From contig NC_080428.1 of NCBI RefSeq assembly GCF_029873635.1, forward strand, positions 65,571,101 to 65,635,100: DNA of 64,000 nucleotides, written 5' to 3'. This DNA comes from Malania oleifera. Its lineage: Eukaryota > Streptophyta > Magnoliopsida > Santalales > Ximeniaceae. Position 1 is the first letter of the stretch. The number at the start of each line of letters is the position of its first letter. The position numbers and the translations under genes are program-made. Below are positions 23,396 to 36,102 of the stretch, one piece after another. The notes beneath the pieces were generated by a model that was not told the origin of the DNA, ran no database searches, and saw only the letters and a program-made list of their open reading frames with translations.

Positions 23396-24380
23396 AGAAA
23401 TGCTGAAATAAAATGTTTTATTATAATATAAGTGGTTGACAATTTAAAAAGATTATCTTCTCCTAAAGCAATGACAATGCGAAAATAAAAATTTATTGAT
23501 CTATATCATAGAATATAGAGAAAGAATGACTATTTTTAATCTTAGAAATGCCTATTACTATGCTTGTCCTATTTGATGCATGCATGTCAGATGAAATAAT
23601 ACAAACTTACATGTTTTGCTAGGGTGATTCTTTTCTCAATTATTATATCCCTATATAATATTGTGTGTTTCGTCTTCATCTTATTATATTCTTTTCTTAG
23701 GAATTTGATATTTTGTGGAAGAGGATGGATAGATTAAGGATTCTCTTCCTATACTCTTATCTATCTAATTCATTATTTTTATCACACCAAACAAGGGTTA
23801 TAAACGTTTTGCCAAGTTTAACTTCCCTAAATTTGCAAAAACACACACACACCCTTACTCTTTAATTGTGGCCTCTCCATACGTATAATATTTAAGAGAC
23901 ATGTTGAGGCACTACATATATAAGAATTTAATTACGTTTGATCTCCCTTAACCTAAAAAATGAGTGCACACTTAATAAGGACACTTCAAACCTTTACCGT
24001 CCATATGTAATTTTATGAGCATGTATGTGTGACATTACAAGGTGAAGGAACCATCATATATTATGCAACCTAAGTCCAACAGACCTCTTGATCGATGAAC
24101 TTATAAAAAGCCACAAAAGGAATTATAATATAAGAATTTGTAGTCTTAAACAATTAATCTTTTCGTTATAAAGTAAATGACATTGCAAATAAATTTATTT
24201 AATTCATAGTAGAACAGAGAAAGAGAGGTACTATTTTGATCAAACTTAACCATGAAAATATTTATTACACTAGTTTTATCCTATTACATGCCAGATGAAA
24301 TAGCACAGACTTAATTTTGCATGAGTGGCTCTTTTTTGATTTATTATACTCTAAACAATGTGCGTTTCATCTCTATTGAA
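23396..24380. repeat. Intergenic DNA with a diverged direct duplication
   Basis: About 23,400-23,690 and 24,125-24,385 align by eye. Shared anchors include TTATAATATAAG, AGAGAAAGA, TGTCAGATGAAATAATACA versus TGCCAGATGAAATAGCACA, and GTGTGTTTCGTCTTCATC versus GTGCGTTTCATCTCTAT. The copies are in the same orientation and well diverged. This could be an old tandem duplication or two copies of an unrecognised dispersed element. Nothing coding is seen. Confidence 0.55.
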
Positions 24381-24389
24381 AAAAATTAC

Positions 24390-25240
24390 ACCCTAATATT
24401 ATGCGCGCACATACACAACAAATACGAAAATAGGAAAAATTAAAAGGGAGCTCAAGAACACAAATTTGTATGGTTGGGGAATGTGTCCATGTCCATAGAA
24501 TCTTTACGCAATTTTTACTATCAAACAAAAATTTGTCTTAGGGTTTCAACCCTCGACTACAATGTGTATATATAGTCCCATATGAAAATCTCAAAATACC
24601 CTTAATTATATGATAATAAAATTACATTACATCCCCCTAATGCACGCCATTTAACTTAGTTTAAGTAGACAAGGAGGTTTGGCACCCTCTGAATATGAGT
24701 CATAACTCAACAATCTCCGTACCTTGACAAATATTCACCCCTTTTGGAGCTTTCAAACCTATACTTTCACCTGCAGTTGCACATCACTGATTTAGCAACG
24801 AGCAATATGGAGCAAGTTCAAACAATGCAAGAACTTCTCCTTAGTAACAGTCTTCATGAACATGTTAGCTGCATTTTTGTATTTTTGTGTAGCCACCTTA
24901 ACCAACTAAATCTCATTAGTGTCAATCAACTCTTATATCTTGTGATGTCTAACTGTAATATGCTTTGTTCTAGCATGATATATTTGGTTCATTGTTAAGC
25001 AAATAACAGTTTGACTATCACAATGCAAATGAATAGTCCAACTCTATGCCAAATTCAATTATCAATCCCTTCGACCACATAACCTCCTTTGCAACCTTTG
25101 TTATTGTCATGTACCCTGTCTCAATGATAGATAATGCAACAATTGACTATAACATGAATTTCCAATAAATAGGTCCACCTACCATCATGAATACATAACC
25201 TATGGTGGATTTCCTATCATCTAAATCTCCTACATAATCT
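24390..25240 (-). pseudogene. Decayed copia RNase H and 3' end
   Basis: On the minus strand, about 25,215-24,760 reads as a copia RNase H C-terminus through several stops: SQTVICLTMNQIYHARTKHI, VRHHKI, then VKVATQKYKNAANMFMK and TKEKFLHCLNLL. These match the usual HCDSQSAIHLTKN, RTKHIDVRFH and NAADMFTKPV blocks. Sequence to about 24,390 may be its 3' LTR, since it has a TATATAGTCCC region, but no pair was found. Only the tail of the element survives. Confidence 0.7.
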
Positions 25241-25825
25241 ATAAGAGAATAGGGGTTCAAATCTCAAACTGAGCTTGGACCTAGTGATTCATCTCTCCAT
25301 TCTCATTTGTGAAGAAGAGGGGTTCAAATCTCCTAATGAAAGTTTAATACTTAGAATATTTGTTGTCATTTATGATGTAATATTTGTTGTCATTCATGAT
25401 GTTGTTTGCCTATGGATACTTGCTATTTGTTTTATTGAAGTGGTTGAGTATAGGATTATGAACCTACCCTTAAAAGGGGCTTTGTATAGGCGCCTCTTCA
25501 AAAAGGGGAAACAAGAGAGAGTGTATTTCATGGGGAGGGGAAGGAGGAACCAATAAGCTTCAACCTCATTTGCATGTTAAGGACCCTCTTCTAGCTTGTG
25601 CCCTCCACTCTCTTATTTTAGTTACACCAAATAAGGATGATAAAAATTGAACAAAGTCTAACCTCCAAAGCCTCTTTTTTGTTTTTTCATAGAAGAGGAA
25701 GGTGCCTCCTTTCTTTATTAGAAAACCTCTCACTTATGGAGAATGAATATCGTGCTTCCAGTAAAATAAGTTACAAACAGATAAAAACCAAACGTAATGA
25801 AACAAAACAAAAACAAAACGACACA
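25241..25825. other. Intergenic DNA with a possible SINE-like piece
   Basis: At about 25,270-25,350 a sequence with GGACCTAGTGATT and GGGGTTCAAATCTCC resembles a tRNA-derived A/B-box pair (B-box like GGTTCAAATC). It is similar in layout to 28,650-28,760. Open frames at 25,275-25,556 and 25,637-25,837 show no family resemblance. Confidence 0.35.
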
Positions 25826-25990
25826 TTAGACTTTTAAATTAGGAAAACCAATTTTATCAAGTCGTATCATGCCTCTAACTAGATGAGATAAAGAAGCAAA
25901 CTCCAGATATCTCATAGTGATACCTTCCTCTCCCTGACGTGCCAAGAAGTCTGTAGCCTTATTTCTTTATCTGAATTGGTGAGCAATGAT
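25826..25990 (-). pseudogene. L1-type LINE RNase H C-terminal remnant
   Basis: The minus strand reads IAHQFR, a stop, then RNKATDFLARQGEEG, MRYLEFASLSHLVRGMIRLD and KIGFPNLK before a stop at 25,826. The REGNKAADFLAKQGEEG-type pattern and the trailing RGLIRLDRIGLP-type end are typical of the RNase H domain at the C-terminus of plant L1-type LINE ORF2. Only this end is recognisable. No poly(A) tail or target duplication was identified. Confidence 0.65.
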
Positions 25991-28900
25991 AAAACAAACA
26001 CAAAAATAAGGACATTCCACCGCTCATATTATGAAATGAAGAAACTATCCCATAGTAAAGTCCAAGTCCAACGAGCCTCCCGACAGACAAGCCAAAAACC
26101 CCCCCAAAAGAAAAAAAAAAAGAAAAGAAATTAACTTCCAAGATAAAGTTAATTACATAGAAAGAGAAGCCCACATACATATGCGTAGGGGCAAACAAGA
26201 TCTGCATGATATATCTTGACCATGAGCAGTGAGACAAGGATTAATAATGTACTTAAATCCATAAACTAAGTTATCTTTAGCTTAATTTAATTAGGGCACA
26301 GATGGTAGTAGTGTATTGTGCTACAGAGATAATGGAGGTGATCCCCAGAAAGTATATAAAGTAATTAAAGTTCATTTATAGGTAGGAAGGGATGGAAGGG
26401 AAGCCCCGCTGCTTCATACATATAAAACATGATTTGCAAGATTAATGAAACATCTTTTGACAATCTGCACTCGTAGGATTATGAATCATTTATTTTAATA
26501 ATTTCAGCAGATTGAGGTAATCCCATAAAGTTAAGGAATCTATTTCATAAAAATCACATTTATATATATATATATATGTAGTGTGTCTTGTCTTCTTCCC
26601 AGTAATATATAATTGTTAAAATTATATCAATCCCAAATAGAAAAAAAAAAATCAGATTAAATTGGGTGTAAAATATAATAGAGTACTATGCCCAATAAGT
26701 GATCACTATTTAATTCCGATAAGTTGGTGGAGTCATTGTGAACAAACAATTATATAGAAGGAAATTTTCAGTTCTTATTTTACAAAATAGTAATATATTT
26801 CTCCGGTATATCTTGCTGTGATTATACTTATTTTGAATGGATATTTATAATATATTTATTAATAGATAAACTATCAAGCTATTATGTAACACTACACATA
26901 AATATCATAGGCTATTAAAGGAATTACATTGCTATAATATTTCAAAAACCCACATGTAGATGTCCGTAATACTTACTATGCAAAAGGATTTTAAAAGTCA
27001 CAAATATTACCGTTAAAATTTATTTGATATAATATTTAATATATTTTTACTTTTTTCACAATAGTTTAGTCTTATTTGTTTAATTTATTTTCTCTTTCAT
27101 TTTTTAATAGAGTAAAATTACTAGTCTATCGATCTGTCAAAAAAATTTTAAAAAAATAATAAAGTTACTTTTCTTTTTTTTTTTTTTTTAACGAAGCTCT
27201 AGTAGAAAATACTCAAAATTGCTAATAATCTCCATTATCATCAACATAAAATAGAATTAGATTTTTGTAATATTGAAGATTTCAATAGTCATATAACAAA
27301 CTAATTGAAATAAGTGTCAAAAATATTAAATTAGCATAAAACTGAAATAAAACACTATCAACTAATAATTTAAAAAATTCCAAGAATTTTCCCGTTAATT
27401 AATAAAAAATTGAAACTGTATCAAAGTGTATAAGCATTCAAAAATATAACCAAATATTACAAATTCAACAAAAATCGATCTCTATAACCTAGCTAAGTCT
27501 TTTTAAGTTAACTAGGATGTCTGCGTGATTCGTAAGTTTATAGGGATAATTTCATTTAAAAAATTATTAATTATTTATGCACCATGTAATGGAAAATCAT
27601 ATCTCCACTATTTGACTATTAACATATAGATTCTAAAAATTGAAGTTTGATTGTCAAAAAGGCAAACATGAATGATCATTTTCCTTGTAAATGCCCTAAG
27701 CATTGAGCCAATAAATGTTGAAGTAATTGAGGCACTTAAGAATCTTGATAGCTCTAGGCTTAACTTTCAATGCATTGGTTTCTTGAAAATTAATTTAAAT
27801 TATTACTTTATAATTTAAATCCAATTTCCTTTTAATAAACCACTAAGCCTACTTTTCTCGAAGGAAATTGTAGATTCTAGATATCATTCATGGTGGTTTA
27901 TTAAACGGTCGTCAATCTTATGATGGTATATTTTTATCTCTTGTTTTGTTTAAAAATATTAAGAGCTATTTAGTTGTAGAAAATAGTTTTAATCTTTCAT
28001 TTTAATTTGTTAAATAATTATAAAAATATTAACATATTTTTCAATTTTCAAGATTTGCATTCAGTTAGGGAAATTAATTTTTTTTTATTTCTAATTTTTT
28101 AAAAATAATTACAAAATCACAGATACTTTTTTTTTTCAAATATTTCAAAAATCATATAATAAATAAAAAAAATACCAATAAGTTTCCAATTTTTTATTAT
28201 AAAAATTTAAAATTTTAGAAAATAACGAATTGAGTTTTTATTGTTGAAAGAATTTGATTCACAAGGAGAAGAGCGGAAACTAAACTGAGAAATGAAAATG
28301 AGGTGGTTCTGTTTTTTTTTTTTTTTAAACACCCTTCTCTCATTTTTTTTTATTGAACTTTTCTTCCTTCATTATATGAAATATTACAATATTAAAAATT
28401 AATGATTTATAACAATATTATAAAATAATATTGCCAAGTGCACTACAACAATAATATGATTCTACTTTCTTAAATTGTCCAAACACATTATTAGGATTTG
28501 ACTAACCTATTTTTGATTTCAAACAACCAAATGCTTTTTAGCTGAATAATAATGAGGAGCTACGAGTAGCTTTGTTTAATTTGATATTTCTAAAAGGAAA
28601 TACATTACACTCATTTGAGGACATGAATTCGAGTTTTTTGTTTTGATTTGCGTGGATGACTCGAGCGTTGAGCCAAGTGATAATCCCCACAAGAGATGAG
28701 AGTTCAAATCTCAATGGAAATTTGATTGTGAACCATTGGAGTGATTTATTGGCAATTTGGAGGTGATTAGGTAGGTCTAGAAATTCTTTTTAGGAAAATC
28801 CTAACTTAAAATTTTAAAAATAATAATATATTTAATTAAGCAAATTTATTTCATTTTTAAATTTTATGAAATTTTAGTACTAAATTTACATTAAACTATT

Positions 28901-29640
28901 TCAATGTATAATTACTATAAAATTGACATTGATTTTCTTTATTATTAATTACTTAGCGCTATTAATTTGTGAAAAAAATACACATGCACAAAGCTTAAGA
29001 AAAAAGTAACTTTAATTTTTTGCCAAATTGGTAAAGATAAAAATCTTATATTAGTCCATAAATTAACTAAAGTAAATCCACTGTTGTAATAAGCAACAGT
29101 AGTCGTAGACTAACAACTCAAGGCTTCAAGTTATTACTTGTTGCCCTATAGTAAAGCTCTTTACTAGACTTTTCGCTTCAAAAGATGGCAAATTAGGCCT
29201 GTAAAAGAATTCGCAGTGGTAACATAGCTATATATTTTTTCTAGTAAAGAAAAATATATTTTTCAAAACCATTTAACCTGAGCAGCTAAACCATGGTATA
29301 TTTTTTAGGAAAAAAAAAAAAAAACCGCCATAATTATTGATTTGGGGTCGATATTCAAATTCAAAGATCGATAATCTCTTAGGGGATATTTCATTGGTTG
29401 TTTAATACGTTTGCATTAGGGATCCTAACTCAAATCCTAAGAAATGGTGAAAAGCATATATAAATAAAAGATGGGCTACTTCACATTGTGTAATTTAATC
29501 CCGTGAGCCTCCAATAGATAGAACCCAAAAAAAAAAAGGATAAATTAGATTTGATATCTAGTTCTAATCAAAATCGAATCGATTACCCGTCACTAAAAGA
29601 ATATCTATAAGATATAATTCTCATGGTTTTTAACATGGAT
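25991..29640. other. AT-rich intergenic DNA
   Basis: Very AT-rich, with many homopolymer A and T runs (for example about 27,173-27,189 and 28,312-28,326) and a short (TA)n at about 26,562-26,576. No convincing gene, LTR pair or inverted-repeat element was seen apart from the SINE-like piece at 28,650-28,760. Confidence 0.6.
28650..28760 (+). mobile_element. SINE-like, tRNA-derived fragment
   Basis: TTGAGCCAAGTGATAAT resembles a polymerase III A box of plant SINEs (TGGCTCAAGTGGTAA-type). About 35 bases later GAGTTCAAATCTC resembles a B box (GGTTCAAGTCC-type). No target duplication or tail was identified. The call rests on these two boxes alone. Confidence 0.35.
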
Positions 29641-30897
29641 GGGATAAATTCTTGGGCAACTCAGTGCACCCAAGTGGGCAACTGAAGTTCTTTCACTGGC
29701 CAGACGGTGTGGGAGAATCCCCTCCCACAATTAACCATTCTTCCTTTTTAAATCCTTGAGTTGGGTGAACAATTATCACAAAGCATGAAGAGGGCCCAAT
29801 TTGTTTATATTTAAGTTCAAATATGTCGACTGCAATTCTTTTCACACAAGTCCACTGAATTTGAAAGCATGAATGAAAATGGGCACATGGCTGATGAAAA
29901 AGTTTTCAAGTTTGATAAGTATGAATGAGAGTTGGATAAAGGTTAGATAAGCATCAATGAGATCCAAGTGCATTCATGATTGTACAAGCAACCAAACTTC
30001 AAAACTAAAAACAAAATAGACAACTTTAACATGGACGATTTACAAAAGTTATGGTCACCAATCATGCATGGATCGAAAATAGGATTCTGCGGCTGTTGCA
30101 AAACTGTAGTCATCTTTTTCTCTAGTGGGTAAATAACATCTAATTGCTGCCAAAGACTACTCAAGGGAGAAATCCCCATATGTGAACTGGGCTCAGTGCA
30201 TTTGGTTCAAACACAGCATCACCAAGCATTCCTTTTAACTTGGTTGGCTGCTGAAGACAGGAGTTATACTCTTGACAAGCTTCTAGGTTGGGGGCAAGGC
30301 CCAAAGTGCTGTAAAATGTCTCTTAACTTGTTTCCAAAACAAAAAAAAAAATTCTAATTGTTGCGAAATAAAGATCATATTGAATCAAGTCCAAGATCCT
30401 ATGAATTTCTATGCAATTGATCAGGATCATGATCTGCAACAGAACAATTCAATGGCAGTCTAGCCACTAAATAAGAAAGCAAACGGGAATCCAAGGGATA
30501 CACCATTACCAAGAGAGATTTGGGTTCATTCCTTGCTCAAAATACTAATGGGGGAAGAACTGTATCTGTTGGAATTTGTGTGTTTGCACCACCACCTGAA
30601 CATGTTCTTCTCTCACTGCATGTTTCACGTATTTCTAAAGATTACATTAGTGCTCAGCATCTCTTGATCCAAGCTTCATTCCTGGACACTTTGAAACCCC
30701 ATTGGTAGCACATGGTGAAACTAAGTGAGAACTTCCTCTCAGAATTTGTTCTCTTTAGTAACTCTCACCAATGATGTGTTATCCACATAGTTATATTCCT
30801 CTATTGGCCTTGCCATCTCTTCTGCAATATTGGGTGGAAAGTGGTAAAAGAGCATCCACAAATTGAAAAGAGAAATGGTAAAAGGGTAATCCAATAG

Positions 30898-30933
<36 letters not shown>

Positions 30934-32500
30934 TTTCTTCTTCTTCTTCTTCTTCTTCTTCTTCTTCCTCTCCCTCTCTCTCTCTCTCCAATTCCGTACA
31001 TAGTCATTCTACTCCAGCTTGAACTGTTTTGGCATGTGAAAAGGCTTGGGCCACATCTGTTTGACAGGGATTCAACCATTCAAAAGAGCAAGAGGGAGCA
31101 CTGGAGGAGATTCTAATTAATGATTAGAAGATTTTTGATTCATTAGAAGGGTCCTATGCTGGTTGCTGCCCCTTTGTTCCTCAATAAGTTCAAGTTTCCT
31201 ATCAAAAAAATATGATTATTCCCAAGAACAGTGGGAGAGAATTCAAGAACAGAACAATCCAATTGAATGGTAATTGTGTATAACTAATGGTAACAATTTT
31301 CCCTCTTCTTAATTTGGGAAAGTCAGACTTGGTTTCTTAACACTTGGAAAGCCAGTTAGCAAAATCTGCCACCATCAAGTACTGATGCAATTGTTGGCCA
31401 TCTTTTTTCTTTTTTTTTTTTTTAGTGCTGATCTTTTATATTTCAGTTTTAGCCCTTTCCCTTTCTTTTCGATGTGTTTGGATTTGATCTGTCTGTAATA
31501 CGCTGGATTCACTACTCAATTCATGTACAGAATAATAAAACTAATTTTAGAATCCTTCGAGATGAGAACTTCAGCCTCACTGTCATTGCAACTAAAGAAG
31601 CCAATTTTGCACCCATAAGTAAGACAAAACCATGTATAGTTAATATATAAAACAGAGTCAAGAACTCACAATATCATAACATTTCAATCACCAAGCATTT
31701 TATAAAGACATTTTCTTCTTGAATAGCTGAGTTGATCATCAAAGTGCAACATATCCCATTACTCCCAATGTCTTACTGCAACATAATTTTAATTCTTAAA
31801 ACAAATTAAAATTAAAATCATGTTTTAATAATTTTAATAAACTATCAAAGGAAACATATACTTCCACTCCAACCCACCAAAACAAAAGAAAAAAGAAAAT
31901 AAAATAAAACAAATTTTGGCATCTGTCTCTCAATTAGGGTGGAGGATAAGAGTGGTGATAGACTAAATTTAAATGAAGACGATGACAAAAGAGGATTCTG
32001 AATATATAAAAACCAGGATCTCTTCCAAAAATTGAAGGAAAATATTTAGATATTTTATTTTCAATTCAATAGGAAAAAAATCAGGCAGATAAACTTGCCC
32101 CAGAAAGTTGAACGAAAGAGTTTCAGTTATTCTGGTAAGTTTTAAAACAAGATCCCAAAAAAAAAAAAACTTGCAACCTGACATTAGCTGACACTTGGAC
32201 AAATTTTCTATCAGAAAAAAATCCAATACAATCAGGGTTATTTTTCGTACGAGCTTTAATAATATCGAATCATTATAATGCGAATAATTGTAAATTTTTA
32301 TCTTAAAAGGAATTGTGAACAGCTCAACATTAAATGAAAATTCTAACTCACACAAACAGACTGCTGACCCGGAGCATGTGAATCCATTCCACCGTGCCCA
32401 TGGCAAAACATATTTAGCATCACAAATGACCATGATAGTATTACATGCACCATACTCATAAGTCCCATCAATATAGTAGAAAGATGACTAGATGCCTGCC
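29641..32500. other. Downstream flank of the channel gene, no firm gene
   Basis: More mixed composition than the DNA to its left. Small open frames (29,943-30,179 minus; 30,520-30,708 plus, no Met start needed) resemble no family I recognise. The part next to 32,500 should contain the 3' untranslated region of the minus-strand channel gene. A long minus-strand open frame at 31,969-32,433 is most simply part of that untranslated region. The poly(A) site was not located. Confidence 0.5.
30898..30985. repeat. Compound microsatellite (CAT)n-(CTT)n-(CT)n
   Basis: About 12 CAT units, then about 10 CTT units, then a short CCTCTC/CT run. Its six-frame translations give poly-Met, poly-Asp and poly-Glu artefacts. 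Confidence 0.95.
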
Positions 32501-35500
32501 TCAAACTTCAGCAGACGAGAGAAGGGGACTGCTATGGCTCTCAGTGCTTGCAGAGTGCTGGAATGGAAATAGAGATGGGTCTTTGTAGGCTATGGCCAAT
32601 TTATCAAAAAATTCATTCATTGTATCATCATCCTGATCTTCTCTGTCCTTCTTTGTCAAACACTGAAAACAAAATAACCACCACAAGATCACTTGGAAAT
32701 TTAAGGAAAGTTGCAAAATAAGGAGTGCGAGCAAGGGTAAGGGGGGAAGGAATATGAAAGCTAGGTACCCCTTGGGCATATGAGTTACCTGTTTGCGGGT
32801 CATTCATGTGATAATAAACCATCACTTTTTATTTATTTTTTAATTTTTCTGATAAATGTGATACACATCAGTTTAATGTTTTAATGAACCTATCTATTGA
32901 ATGACTAGTGGTATTCCCAGCTTATCATATGAACTCTTATAATATGCAAAAATGTTTCTGTTTGTCAGAGCAAATCTCAATATTTTGATGTCTTGATGAC
33001 TTGATTCCGCACTTTGATAACATTCTGTGCACAAAAAATTTTGCAACTTTAAAAGCGATAACAATATTACCATGGGAAACGTACCTCAGCAGGGTAAGCA
33101 ATGAAAATGGGAAGGAAGCGCTTCCGGCAATATTCATTAAAGAGAAGTGTCAGGACTGGGAGGGGAACAATTAAGTCTGTTGCCAGAGGGAGCTTCTTCA
33201 GTGTAAATATTCCCAGTGCAATAGCATGCATCAGCACCAAAGAAAATATCGTTGAATTGTGCACTATAGGCCAAAACTTGCCGCCAGTTTCATACTTGGG
33301 TGCATATACATTTAAGAACTGCATAATAAGTTTGTAGATCATCAGCAAGTCATGTTCAAACTAAATAAATAAAATAGGGTAAAGACACTGACTTCCCTTC
33401 AGGTTTAGCAAAAAGACACAAGCCTCTTTTAAAATTTCAAAAATCCTCCGGACCTCCCTTGACTTCTAATCTCTGGGACATTTACACTCCCACCATAAAT
33501 TTACCATCAAGTAACCAAGCAAATTTCAAGAAATTGACTATGCTGTCCTATTCCCCTTTGACATGCATAAATTGAAAAAAAAAGCAATGGCTAGAAGTTC
33601 ATGTCTAGTGATGGAGTTCCCTTTTGGTGGACCACATAGCTTTTTTGTATATTTGAAAGAAATGCATCCCTTGTGATTGAGTTCACACCTTTTAAGGGGA
33701 GGATTACATAAATTTTTGGATATTTGAACAATATTTATACTAGTTAATGTGTCTCAAGGGCATAATAGTCAATTTATTGAAATTTTACTTGTCTACTTGA
33801 TGGTAAATTGACAAAAGGGGTATCTGTCCCAGAATCAAATGTCAAGGGCCACTGGATTTTTGATATCTCAAGGGAGGTCCGCACCTTTTTCCCAAACAGA
33901 GGTTAGTGTCTTCCCCCAAAAAATTTAAAAGGAATACATTGAGAAACTTTAGAAATAAGGCACGGAGAGAAACATTAAAAGATCAATTCCTGAATGTTTC
34001 ATTTTCTTTTAAAAACAGTCCTTTGATACCTTGTTGAAAGAGTGAGGTGGGAGGAAGAGGTAGAAGACAAGAATGACAGAAATATTAAGTACACAACAAA
34101 GCAGAGGAAATAGGAATGGGAGTTATGCTCTGCTATTTCATTCTTGAAGGGGAAAATGCATCAAAAAACTGACTTCTTATCTACCCTCCTTTTTTATAAG
34201 CTCCTACTAAATTAATAGTACTACAATTACCTAAAATGCAATGACTAGTAAAATACAAGATAGTAAAGAACTCAACTTACAAGATTTTATAGAAAAATAC
34301 TCTGCAGAGACAGATTTTGCAGTAACTTTTTTTTTGCTGTAATCTTCCAGTCAAAACTTATTTAATGCTGAGTCTCTCTAGGAAAAACAGGGGTAAGTCT
34401 AATTTGAGTAATTTCCAAAGGTTTGCAATTTATAGGTTTATAGAGAAAGGTATGGAAATTTCCCAAAATTGGTCAGTTCTAACTGCAGGAAACAAAATTC
34501 ACCATTTACTCTTTGGGAACTGCAACCTATTAAACACACTGCATCAAAGACTGATAAATTTTTTTTCTGGGAACATCAAAGAAAGAAAAAAGGGCTTTAT
34601 AACTCATGTTATCTACAAATGCATGAATACATGCACCCATAAAAAAGTTTCTTAGGCAACTTGTTGATGCTTTCACTTTTGCCACCTGCATAGTAGTGAG
34701 GTGCAACAAGCAAAGAACAGAGACTGTTCTCAATCTTTTTCACATTGAAAAATAAAAAATGATTATACTTGCTTTCCCAATAAATTAACTTCATGAACCT
34801 GCATTGCAGTTAAAAAAATTCAGACATCTTTCAAGCAGTCTATAGAATGATATTTACTACAATGACCAGGCAGAGTAATGGTGTACTTTTTAATCAGCAT
34901 CAAATGGTTGCCCCATCAGATTACCTTGAATAAAATCAAATAAAACTGAAGTTATCAATGATTTAAATCCAATTCACACACATTTTGAAGAATGATGAAC
35001 ATGTTTCCAACAATTTAAAAGAACCAATGCAACAACATCAAATGAAACACACGCTCTTTGATCCTCAATTCATTTGACATAAATTATATGCTCCTCCAGA
35101 CAGAATTTTGACATAACTAGAGAGCAATATAGTTGAAAAAGTGTCAATCAAAAAAGAAAAAAAAAATAGTAAATAATAAATATATATATACATCTGTCTG
35201 TGTTTGATTTGAAAGAGACAGAGACCTAATGAACCTGGTTATATGCATTCATGCATACATACATGTGTTTTGTGTGTGTGCATAGAAAGAGAGATTCTTA
35301 ACTAACCTGGTTCCGGTAAATGATGTATCCAATACAGAAGTAAACCAAAAGGAAGGGCAGAATCAGTGGAGCTAGAAAGAAATATGTTATACCAAGAAGG
35401 CCAAAGAATAGAGCTCTTGGAGTGTCCTTGTGGTAGGGAAAAGATGGAACTTCAAGCTCTTCATCTGTACTTTTTCTACAGGGTTTACTTATTAAACTGC

Positions 35501-35582
35501 AAATGAAAGGGGTTGTGCGAAAGAGTTCTGAGGCAGTGCTTGTCCATCCTGATGTGACAACATAAGCAATGAAAAATGATGC
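32501..35582 (-). CDS. CSC1-like/OSCA cation-channel gene, last three exons only
   Basis: C-terminal part of a hyperosmolality-gated calcium-permeable channel (OSCA/CSC1-like, DUF221/RSN1_7TM), closest in pattern to the HYP1/RXW8 group. Such proteins are membrane channels. Exons on the minus strand are 35,582-35,307 (92 codons), 33,318-33,085 (78 codons) and 32,662-32,501 (53 codons plus stop). All junctions are phase 0 with GT-AG introns. The first exon has [36 protein letters not shown] and a hydrophobic span to YIIYRNQ. The second has [20 protein letters not shown], a membrane span and [14 protein letters not shown]. The third has [19 protein letters not shown] and a Ser-rich tail. The frames are intact, with no stops. 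About two thirds of the usual protein, encoded upstream, is missing; the retrotransposon nest begins 520 bp upstream. Confidence 0.92.
33377..33917. mobile_element. Foldback MITE in the channel-gene intron
   Basis: A 541-bp element with long imperfect terminal inverted repeats (about 200 bp each). The left end, GGGTAAAGACACTGACTTCCC (written in part), pairs with the right end GGTTAGTGTCTTCCCCC. Inner matching blocks include GGACCTCCCTTGA, TCTGGGACA, TTTACCATCAAGTA and AAATTGACTAT on the two arms. No coding capacity. The length and arms fit a non-autonomous DNA transposon; the superfamily is uncertain and a target duplication was not clear. It lies inside the 33,319-35,306 intron. Confidence 0.75.
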
Positions 35583-36102
35583 CTACAGCCAAATTTAACA
35601 ATGTCACATAATGAAACATTTGGAAAAAACAGCTGTTACAACTGTAAAACATAATTCTATTATGGAATGGAAACATATGTTTATTTGCGTGTGCGTGTGT
35701 GTGAGTGTGAGTATTTTGTGTATCCTATACTCTCTGCAAACTAATATGTGACTTTGTGTCTACTTAGTCCCATCACCGCTTAAACCAACCAGGTGAATTA
35801 TTAACAGTTTAATGCACACAATTTTAAGGGATTTTGCACCTCAGAGTCCCAGACATTTGGAATAGATTTTCTCTGTAAGGCAGACCAGTGTTTATCACAA
35901 CAGATACATCAAACTCATAACCTGATCCAGTAACCACATAATGTCACGTCCCTGTTTTTAGCATGTGACTGGCCGTGACCCATCTAAAATTCAATGGAGG
36001 CACTAGACATAGGCAAGAATTCATTTTTCTAAATCGTCATTTGAAAACAAGTTAGAAACCAATTAAGAGTGACTATGTGCTGAATACACAAGATATATGC
36101 AT
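35583..36102 (-). other. Intron upstream of the first visible channel exon
   Basis: The acceptor CTGTAG lies just above 35,582. No sequence resembling the preceding channel exon (expected to end in an IPMK/IPMQ-type motif) is found here on the minus strand. The segment ends at the outermost copia LTR (36,103). It is either a very long intron or the broken edge of a truncated gene. Confidence 0.6.

Noticed and set aside
24744..24998. 84-codon plus-strand frame
   Set aside because: The opposite strand is recognisable copia RNase H, so this is a shadow.
30739..30991. Minus-strand frames with poly-Met, poly-Asp and poly-Glu
   Set aside because: Translation of the (CAT)n-(CTT)n-(CT)n microsatellite; no conserved sequence on either side.
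31969..32433. 154-codon minus-strand frame downstream of the channel gene
   Set aside because: Low-complexity hydrophobic peptide from AT-rich DNA, directly after the stop codon at 32,501; better explained as 3' untranslated sequence.
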